From positions 1-64,000 of the forward strand of contig CAJUNB010000027.1 of assembly GCA_910587635.1 (NCBI GenBank): 64,000 nt of DNA, in the 5' to 3' direction. Positions 58,164 through 64,000 of the stretch are shown in pieces. The notes under the pieces were generated by a model. That model was not told the origin of the DNA, searched no databases, and worked only from the letters and a program-made list of their open reading frames with translations. The position numbers and the translations under genes are program-made. Position 1 is the first letter of the stretch. Each line of letters starts with the position of its first letter. Origin of the DNA: an uncultured Lachnospiraceae bacterium. GTDB taxonomy: Bacteria; Bacillota; Clostridia; Lachnospirales; Lachnospiraceae.

Positions 58164-58205
58164 TTTATCGACCTCCCGTTGTCGTTCTCATTTAGGCGAC
58201 AGTAA

Positions 58206-58577
58206 TTAGTTTAATGTTGCAAGCAAAGCACCTGCTTCTACAGGATCGCCCACTGCTACATCAATACTTGCCACTGTACCGTCCTGCGGAGCAACAACCG
58301 GGATTTCCATCTTCATAGCTTCCAGAATGACTACCGTATCGCCAGCCTTCATTGCCTGTCCTACACTCGCCTCTACCTTAAATACTTTACCAGCCGCACC
58401 GGCCTCTACCCGAATACTTCCTGCGGCGCCTGCGGCTTTCGGAGCCGGAGCCGGAGCTGCCTTCGGTGCTGCTTTGGGAGCTGCCTTCGGCGCTGCTGCA
58501 GGTGCACCTGTAGATGCTCCTTCTTCTACTACAACATCATATACATTTCCATTTACGGTGATGGTATAATTTTTCAT
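58206..58577 (-). CDS. biotin carboxyl carrier protein
   Basis: The 123-aa protein has a short N-terminal part, an Ala/Pro-rich flexible linker with AAPK repeats (residues about 25-50) and a biotinyl domain with EAMKM at 86-90 (Lys89 biotinylated). It is the mobile carrier linking carboxyltransferase and the membrane beta subunit. Confidence 0.97.
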   Translation of the reverse strand: MKNYTITVNGNVYDVVVEEGASTGAPAAAPKAAPKAAPKAAPAPAPKAAGAAGSIRVEAGAAGKVFKVEASVGQAMKAGDTVVILEAMKMEIPVVAPQDGTVASIDVAVGDPVEAGALLATLN

Positions 58578-58596
58578 CTCTATTTCCTCCTGTTTA

Positions 58597-59355
58597 TTAA
58601 GCTCTCTGCCATTTATTTTTATTTACTCTTCTGATGCTTCTTACTACAAACCCATCTGTAGAAGCCGCGCCCTCACTGGCAGCAATGGCTGCTGCAATGA
58701 CAGCAACAAGCTCTAAATCGTCCGATACATCTTCCTCCGTAACGGTCAAAGCAGCGGAAGTCTCCACTGTCTTTTTCTCTGCAACTTCTGTCTGTACTTC
58801 TTTTTTCTTTTTGCCTGACAGAGATGCCTGTATTTTCGGAATGAAAACAAACGCCGAAATAATAATGCTGATCAATATCAATACGCAAAATACAGTACCC
58901 ATACCGATAATCGTATTCAAAAACGCCTGGCTCATCAACTCACCAAAGCTGTGATCAGGATTTACCGTAACGCTCTGAAGCGCCGGATATTCCTGCCGCC
59001 CATAGTGAGCTCTTTCCAGAGATATCTCAACTTCTGCATTTCTGAGCGTAGCACTGATTTCCACTGTTACAATCGCGGAATCATCCTTGATCTCAACCTC
59101 GTGGCCGATAATATTCTGATAACTACCTATATCTTCCTGCGCGGCAATCCAGCTGTCTACTGCAGCAATCTCCACTTCGTCAACCAAATCGTCATTTCCC
59201 TGCAGCATGGCGAAATTACTGATGTTAACAATGCAGTTGTCCGCAATCTGGATTGCTTCCTCCTCCGTGATCCATAAAGCTTCCTTTTCGGACCCGCAGG
59301 CTGTAAGGCTCAGGATACAAGTAATCATACCTAATACTAATAAAATTTTTTTCAT
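58597..59355 (-). CDS. OadG-like gamma subunit with lipoprotein N-terminus
   Basis: The product is about 252 aa; the ATG at 59355 has AAAGGATG 9 nt upstream, the earlier ATG does not. It begins with a lipoprotein signal (lipobox LTAC), then an outer domain (about 20-150), then a single membrane segment FCVLILISIIISAFVFIP (about 165-185) and a charged cytoplasmic tail. The membrane part matches OAD gamma subunits, which are normally only 80-90 aa. The outer domain is therefore an added feature of unknown role. Confidence 0.82.
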   Translation of the reverse strand: MKKILLVLGMITCILSLTACGSEKEALWITEEEAIQIADNCIVNISNFAMLQGNDDLVDEVEIAAVDSWIAAQEDIGSYQNIIGHEVEIKDDSAIVTVEISATLRNAEVEISLERAHYGRQEYPALQSVTVNPDHSFGELMSQAFLNTIIGMGTVFCVLILISIIISAFVFIPKIQASLSGKKKKEVQTEVAEKKTVETSAALTVTEEDVSDDLELVAVIAAAIAASEGAASTDGFVVRSIRRVNKNKWQRA

Positions 59356-59376
59356 ATTAAGTATCATCCTTTCTGT

Positions 59377-60807
59377 TTATACTGTTCCATGCTTCTTAGC
59401 CGGACGGTCTTCTCTCTTTGTGAAAAGCATCTCAAAAGCGCCGATTATGTATTTCCTCGTATCGGCCGCATCCACGATCTCATCCACATACCCTCTTCTG
59501 GCCGCACTTTCCACACTTGTCTGCAGTTTTTCATACTCTGCAGCGCAGGCATCGATCGCTTCTGCTCCCTGTCCGTCGCAGATAATTTTAGCAGCAAGCT
59601 TTGCATCCATCATACCAACCTGTGCATCCGGCCACGCAATTGTGATATCTGCACCAATCGCCTTGGAATTCATAGCAATATAAGCGCTGCCATATGCTTT
59701 TCCGATAATCACATTCACCTTCGGAACAGTAGCGCCTGCAAATGCTGCTGTCAATTTTGCAGCCGCCTTTGCAATACCTTTTTCAGAACATACAGTCGCC
59801 TCATAGCCTTTTACATTTGTAAGTGACAAAACAGGAATCTCAAAAGCATCACAGAAAGTAACAAAATCCGCAGCTTTCTCACATCCCTTCTTTGTCAGAA
59901 CTGCATCGAACTTGTCCGTTACTTTGCCTTCTTCATCATAAACTTCTGTACGATTCGCAACAGCACCCACTGTAACACCGTTCAGTTTGATAAAGCCCGT
60001 TACCATTTCTTTTGCATAATTTTCCTTTATTTCAAAGAATACATTATCATCAGAAATTGTAGACAGTGCAATAGAAGTATCTCCTACACAGTTTGCAAGC
60101 TCGCTGCAGACTCTGTTCAGATCGTCTGTACACTCTTCAAAAGAAGCATCTTCTTCATTATTGGCAGGAAGCATGGAAACAAGCTGACGAATCTTACCAA
60201 GAATAGCAGCCTCGTCGGCAACCACATCCACAATACCTGCTTCTTCACTTTGGAATGAGGCAGAAGCACTGTCACATTTTGCCGTCGTATTTCCATCCAG
60301 CGCATTGGGAGAATTTACAAACAGCTTCGCACTCTTCTCTTCCATAAATGTAAAGTCTGTCAATGTGGGAATCAGAGCCAGGCCCCCTCCACATGTTCCA
60401 AAAACTGCCGTAATCTGCGGGATTACACCACTTGCCATGACCTGCTTCTTATAGATTTCACCAAATCCGTTCAACGCGTCTGTGGCTTCCTGTAATCTGA
60501 GTCCGGCGGATTCAATCAGACCAATGACAGGTGCACCAGTCTTTAATGCCAGATCATAGAGGCTGGCAATTTTCTTTGCATGCATTTCTCCAACACTTCC
60601 GTTCAGTACGGAAACATCCTGGCTGTATACATACACAAGATTGCCGTCAATCACTCCGTATCCGGTAATGACACCGTCAGAAGGAGTCTCTGTCTGTTTC
60701 AGATTAAAATCTGTTGCTCTCGCTGTTATGCGCGCACCGATTTCAACGAAACTGTTTTCATCGAGCAAAGCTGATATTCTTTGACTCGCTTGCGAAGTAG
60801 TACCCAT
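59377..60807 (-). CDS. acyl-CoA carboxyltransferase-type subunit (MmdA/12S-like)
   Basis: The 476-aa crotonase-fold carboxyltransferase has oxyanion-hole regions FGTCGGGLALIPTLTDF (residues about 134-150) and GKAYGSAYIAMNSK (about 358-371) typical of acyl-CoA carboxyltransferases such as methylmalonyl-CoA decarboxylase alpha. It is shorter than usual MmdA (about 515 aa). First gene of the cluster, with GGAGGG upstream of the ATG and a promoter. Substrate (methylmalonyl-CoA, glutaconyl-CoA or malonyl-type) not determinable. Confidence 0.85.
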   Translation of the reverse strand: MGTTSQASQRISALLDENSFVEIGARITARATDFNLKQTETPSDGVITGYGVIDGNLVYVYSQDVSVLNGSVGEMHAKKIASLYDLALKTGAPVIGLIESAGLRLQEATDALNGFGEIYKKQVMASGVIPQITAVFGTCGGGLALIPTLTDFTFMEEKSAKLFVNSPNALDGNTTAKCDSASASFQSEEAGIVDVVADEAAILGKIRQLVSMLPANNEEDASFEECTDDLNRVCSELANCVGDTSIALSTISDDNVFFEIKENYAKEMVTGFIKLNGVTVGAVANRTEVYDEEGKVTDKFDAVLTKKGCEKAADFVTFCDAFEIPVLSLTNVKGYEATVCSEKGIAKAAAKLTAAFAGATVPKVNVIIGKAYGSAYIAMNSKAIGADITIAWPDAQVGMMDAKLAAKIICDGQGAEAIDACAAEYEKLQTSVESAARRGYVDEIVDAADTRKYIIGAFEMLFTKREDRPAKKHGTV

Positions 60808-60894
60808 TTTTCAGCCCTCCATTTTTATATAAAAGTAAAAATAAAAAAACGTATTTTGCAAAAGGGCATAGTTCCCCCTTCTGCATCTCATAGT

Positions 60895-60923
60895 AGTATA
60901 TCATAAAAGAATCCGTCTGCCTA
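60895..60923 (-). promoter_or_regulatory. promoter of the decarboxylase operon, extended -10
   Basis: On the minus strand TAGGCA (60918-60923), 17-nt spacer, TATACT (60895-60900) with TG upstream (TGA-TATACT). It gives a leader of about 80 nt, which is T-rich near the ribosome-binding site. Confidence 0.6.
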
Positions 60924-60967
60924 GTTAAAAAAATACGAATTTTAAGAAAAAACAGACCGGCAAAATC

Positions 60968-62425
60968 TCACAGTAAATATCGCTTTCCGATAAACCGGAT
61001 ATAAAAAGAAAAATCTTTTCTGTCCACATCCGCTCCCGCGTATATGGTTTCCTGTGCTATATATTTCCTGTTTCCCTGTCCATCAGTCAGATAATAGGAT
61101 ATCGTCCCCACCTGCATCCCCTTTTCTACAGGAGCCTCCAGTTTCTTTACCATGTCCACCTGCGCCACTATATTCTCTCCTTGTTTTATCAGGAGACGAA
61201 TAGGCAGTATCTCATGGGACACTTCTCCTATGACAGATACTTCCCGCCAGGGATTTCCGTCTTCTGATGCTCCTTCCACTACAAGGATTGGTGTCAATTC
61301 TGTCTCCGGTATGAATTCACGGTATTCGTATTGTTCCAGTCCATAGGTAAACAACTTTTTACTATCCGACCATTTCCATGTTTTATGATTCGGCCAGCCA
61401 CAGGCCAATAACGCCAGCGCAAACCGTTTCTCCCCCTGCTCCAGCGCACCTACATAGCAGTACCCGGCCTGATTTGTAAAGCCCGTCTTGCCCGACAGCG
61501 CCCCTTCCATCATTGTCAGAAAGGCATTATGATTATTGCAGGAATGACTTCTCTTTCCCGACGTATCGGTAAAGGAACAGGACCGGGTTCTTGTAATCTC
61601 CAAAAAAGTGTCTCTTTCACGAGACTGCGTCACACAATACCTCATAATCCTTGCCAGATCCTCTGCCGTAGTAGAATGGACAAGTTCCTCTCCGTCCGTT
61701 CCCTGCACCTGGGCGTCCAATCCATTTGGCGTAAGGAAGCAAGTATTATTACATCCGATTTCCCTTGCCTTCTCCGTCATCTTATCACAGAATACTTTGA
61801 CAGCCTCCTTGCTCTCTTCCTTCGTCCTCTCCCCTGCCTCCGGCAGATTCAACTCCTTCCCTCCGATATATTCCGCTATTGCAACGGCAGAATCATTGTG
61901 GGACTCCAGCATAAGAGAATGCAGAAGGTCATCCATTTGATAGGATGTCCCCTTCTGCATTCCCAAATGTACTTTCGGTTGTCCTGCCGCATAGGCAGAA
62001 ACCGTTACGATCTCTTCTCTGCCACATTCTTCCAGTGCCAGGATACATGTCATAATCTTTGTGGTGCTGGCCATCGGAAGTATTTCCGTCCCATTCTTTT
62101 CATATAGTACCCTTCCACTGTCCATGTCCAGCAGCACTGCCGCCCTGGCATACAGGCTCGCTGTCAGTTCTTTTTCCTCTGGGGTAAGTTCTTTTTCTGT
62201 CTGTTCCGTTTCCTCCCCTTCCATCTGCCCTGTCGCCTCTATGCTTTCTGCCATCACTGGCTGCACAGATACGATTTCAGTCTGTCCCATCCCTTCCCGT
62301 ACACTTTCCCGGCCCGCTGTCTGCACAATGCTTTCTTCCGGCTCTCTCCCAATAGCTCCGGCCAATGCCAGCACAGCAGCTACCATTCCCATCCATAATA
62401 CTACATTTTTCCATGCTCTCTTCAT
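60968..62425 (-). CDS. D-alanyl-D-alanine carboxypeptidase (PBP5/DacF type)
   Basis: The 485-aa S11 peptidase trims peptidoglycan pentapeptides. It has an N-terminal membrane/signal segment, a Glu/Thr-rich linker (about 65-88), then the active-site motifs: SxxK as STTK (120-123), SxN as SHN (175-177), and KTG in LSGKTGFTNQAG. A C-terminal beta domain (about 390-470) precedes the end KRYLL without a clear amphipathic anchor. It follows scpA-scpB but is separated by a terminator. Confidence 0.95.
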   Translation of the reverse strand: MKRAWKNVVLWMGMVAAVLALAGAIGREPEESIVQTAGRESVREGMGQTEIVSVQPVMAESIEATGQMEGEETEQTEKELTPEEKELTASLYARAAVLLDMDSGRVLYEKNGTEILPMASTTKIMTCILALEECGREEIVTVSAYAAGQPKVHLGMQKGTSYQMDDLLHSLMLESHNDSAVAIAEYIGGKELNLPEAGERTKEESKEAVKVFCDKMTEKAREIGCNNTCFLTPNGLDAQVQGTDGEELVHSTTAEDLARIMRYCVTQSRERDTFLEITRTRSCSFTDTSGKRSHSCNNHNAFLTMMEGALSGKTGFTNQAGYCYVGALEQGEKRFALALLACGWPNHKTWKWSDSKKLFTYGLEQYEYREFIPETELTPILVVEGASEDGNPWREVSVIGEVSHEILPIRLLIKQGENIVAQVDMVKKLEAPVEKGMQVGTISYYLTDGQGNRKYIAQETIYAGADVDRKDFSFYIRFIGKRYLL

Positions 62426-62462
62426 ATGATCCGTCCATATACTGCCTTATCCCATATATATG

Positions 62463-62506
62463 AAAAAAGCACACCACTTCATTCCTTCCTGAAACGGTAT
62501 GCTCTG
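62463..62506 (-). terminator. terminator after scpB
   Basis: On the minus strand AGCATACCGTTTCA pairs with TGAAGTGGTGTGCT over a loop of about 9 nt (14 pairs, three of them G-T), followed by six T. Confidence 0.85.
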
Positions 62507-62558
62507 AAATCTGCTATATAAACAGCCCTTTTATCGTATCACACTAAAATAATATCGT

Positions 62559-63128
62559 TTAAATCTCTACTTTCAAATCAATTTCTGATTCTGCCTGATG
62601 TCTGAAACTATCTATTTGTTCCGCATCCAATGTGGGAAGCTCATCCAGAGAACTGACACCAAAGCTGCGCAAAAATTCCTCTGTCGTCCCAAACAGCAGT
62701 GGACGCCCCGGCGCATCCAGACGTCCCACCTCTGCCACCAGCCCAAACTCCACAAGGCGGTTTACTGCATGGTCACTGTTTACCCCCCGTACCTTTTCCA
62801 CTTCAAGCCTGGTAATCGGCTGCTTATAGGCAATGATGGACAATGTCTCCAACAGCGCATCTGTCAACACATACTTTTTCGGCGTCTTGGCAATCTTAAT
62901 CAGATACTCGTACATCTCCCCTTTTGTGCACATCTGATAAGCGTTCTCCAACTCAATAATTGCTATTCCCCTGTCAGACTGCTCCCATTTTTCCATCATA
63001 CTGCTGACAATCTCTTTTGTCGTCTTTATATCTTCTCCGATTACTTCTGCCAACCGAGAAACCTCTACAGATTCCCCCATTGTAAACAGAACTGCTTCGA
63101 TTACTGCCTCTGCCTTTCCTCTATCCAA
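62559..63128 (-). CDS. scpB: segregation and condensation protein B
   Basis: The 189-aa winged-helix kleisin-associated protein works with Smc and ScpA in chromosome organisation. EAVLFTMGESVEVSRLAEVIG, ALLETLSIIAYKQPITRLEVEKVRGVNSD and LVAEVGRLDAPGRPLLFGTT are family landmarks (written here as separate segments). It lies 33 bp after scpA. Confidence 0.97.
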   Translation of the reverse strand: MDRGKAEAVIEAVLFTMGESVEVSRLAEVIGEDIKTTKEIVSSMMEKWEQSDRGIAIIELENAYQMCTKGEMYEYLIKIAKTPKKYVLTDALLETLSIIAYKQPITRLEVEKVRGVNSDHAVNRLVEFGLVAEVGRLDAPGRPLLFGTTEEFLRSFGVSSLDELPTLDAEQIDSFRHQAESEIDLKVEI

Positions 63129-63161
63129 TACAGCTCCCTCTCTCTTTCCGTCAGCCTCCGT

Positions 63162-63911
63162 CTATGCCGCCTCGGCATACATAATCATTATATCATCAAA
63201 AATATCTTTCTGTTCGATAAATATCTTTCCAACTTTCATCAGTTCCAGAATGATTAAAAATGCAACGATCATTTCCATTTTGCTGTTTTGTTTCTGCAGC
63301 AACTCCCGAAAACTCAGGCGCCTGTGCTCTTCAATATATGCTTCAATATATGCGGACTTTTCATCCATATTGATCTCATCTTTTTCTATTTTTCCGTAAT
63401 GGCTTCGTATCGGATCGATCCGGTCTTCCTGCTTCTTTACCACATCCTTAAAAATCCGCTGAAGACGTCCCAGTGTCAGGGAACCCAGTAATTGTTCATA
63501 GTCTACCGGTTCTCTGTACTCTTCAATTTCTCTCGGAAGAGTGGGTGCCTTAAACAGATTCCGGCCCGCATCAATCTGCCTGTCCTTCAGCTCATAGGAC
63601 ATGTACTTATACATTTTATATTCCAGTAATTTTTCCACCAGTTCTGCCCGGGGATCTTCTTCTTCCCCTTCTTCGTTCACCTCTTTCGGCAACAGCATCC
63701 TACATTTGATATCCAGTAACGTCGCAGCCATAACAAGAAATTCACTCATAATATTCATATCAGACTGCTCCATCTGACGGATATAATCCAGATATTGTTC
63801 GGTAATCTCCACAATGGGGATATCATAAATGTCAACTTTATTTTTATCAATCAAGTGAAGCAGCAAGTCCAAAGGCCCTTCAAAGGCCTGTAACTTTACT
63901 GTAATTGCCAT
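63162..63911 (-). CDS. scpA: segregation and condensation protein A
   Basis: The 249-aa kleisin subunit of the Smc complex has the N-terminal VKLQAFEGPLDLLLHLIDK signature, the middle ILDIKCRMLLPKE segment and a C-terminal winged helix (SKMEMIVAFLIILELMKVGK region). AAAGGGAG precedes the ATG. It is co-transcribed with scpB. Confidence 0.97.
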   Translation of the reverse strand: MAITVKLQAFEGPLDLLLHLIDKNKVDIYDIPIVEITEQYLDYIRQMEQSDMNIMSEFLVMAATLLDIKCRMLLPKEVNEEGEEEDPRAELVEKLLEYKMYKYMSYELKDRQIDAGRNLFKAPTLPREIEEYREPVDYEQLLGSLTLGRLQRIFKDVVKKQEDRIDPIRSHYGKIEKDEINMDEKSAYIEAYIEEHRRLSFRELLQKQNSKMEMIVAFLIILELMKVGKIFIEQKDIFDDIMIMYAEAA

Positions 63912-63954
63912 CTTTATCTCCCTTTCATCTATTTTGCTGCACTCTTCCTCATTT

Positions 63955-64000
63955 TTACGCTTTCTCAGGCAACAGTGTCACCAATACGATTTCCCCCGGG
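63955..64000 (-). CDS. 3' end of an upstream gene (partial)
   Basis: The last 46 bp read as PGEIVLVTLLPEKA followed by a TAA stop at 63955-63957 on the minus strand, 44 bp before scpA. The composition is protein-like but too short to identify; the other two frames stop within it. Confidence 0.35.
   Translation of the reverse strand, partial: PGEIVLVTLLPEKA

Overview
The window looks like chromosomal DNA from an anaerobic, spore-forming Firmicute of class Clostridia, most likely family Lachnospiraceae. This rests on gene content and order: spoIVA, a six-gene Rnf complex, a Na+-translocating biotin decarboxylase cluster, an ECF vitamin/nucleoside-type transporter, and the ylxM-ffh-rpsP-khpA-rimM-trmD-rplS-rbgA-rnhB block known from Bacillus and Clostridia. 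The family assignment is inference. No tRNA, rRNA, prophage, insertion sequence or CRISPR array was found. Nearly every gene is on the minus strand; the exceptions are a small coiled-coil gene (237-599), prs (8975-10156) and a YprB-like nuclease gene (44239-45342).

Layout, left to right. 1-760: a small coiled-coil gene carrying a 21-bp tandem repeat, flanked by two palindromic elements. 758-8862 (minus): a radical SAM/DUF512 protein, der, plsY, gpsA, a MoxR AAA ATPase with a VWA partner, then spoIVA behind its own sigma-E-like promoter. 8975-10196: prs with a strong promoter and terminator, followed by a degraded coding remnant. 10422-21463 (minus): an uptake and catabolism region with a PfkB kinase, a FadR/GntR-type regulator, an ECF transporter (S, T and two ATPases), a TrpF-like barrel protein, a second PfkB kinase, a nucleoside hydrolase, a DMT transporter, a HAD phosphatase and an iron alcohol dehydrogenase. 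21464-21835: a gene-free array of nested palindromes. 21836-25164: a two-component system. 25443-36191: pgeF, yraN, FlhB-like and FliK-like genes, rnhB, two lepB genes around rbgA, rplS, trmD, rimM, khpA, rpsP, ffh, ylxM. 36302-38811: a lipoprotein gene and a Fur-type regulator with a metal permease behind a perfect operator-like palindrome. 38892-43896: rnfCDGEAB. 44239-47494: YprB-like nuclease and a chemoreceptor. 47683-53859: a TetR-RpiR-flavoprotein-cmk-ispH-rpsA-cheR operon. 53981-55297: a LysM protein. 55560-60807: the biotin decarboxylase cluster. 60968-63957: dacF, scpB, scpA and the tail of one more gene.

The genes form several working units. Rnf and the biotin-dependent decarboxylase are both Na+ (or H+) pumps, pointing to an ion-gradient-based anaerobic energy metabolism. 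The 13-21 kb region reads as import of a nucleoside- or ribosyl-like compound, hydrolysis, and sugar phosphorylation, but its TrpF-like member lacks the expected catalytic cysteine and its true substrate is unknown; this is the best candidate for an undescribed pathway.

The non-coding DNA is also informative. There are several nested palindromic elements, a dispersed ~150-bp repeat present twice with a compensatory base change in its hairpin, and an inverted 18-bp motif pair with identical 16-nt spacing at two loci. All calls come from reading the sequence; no database search or folding program was run.
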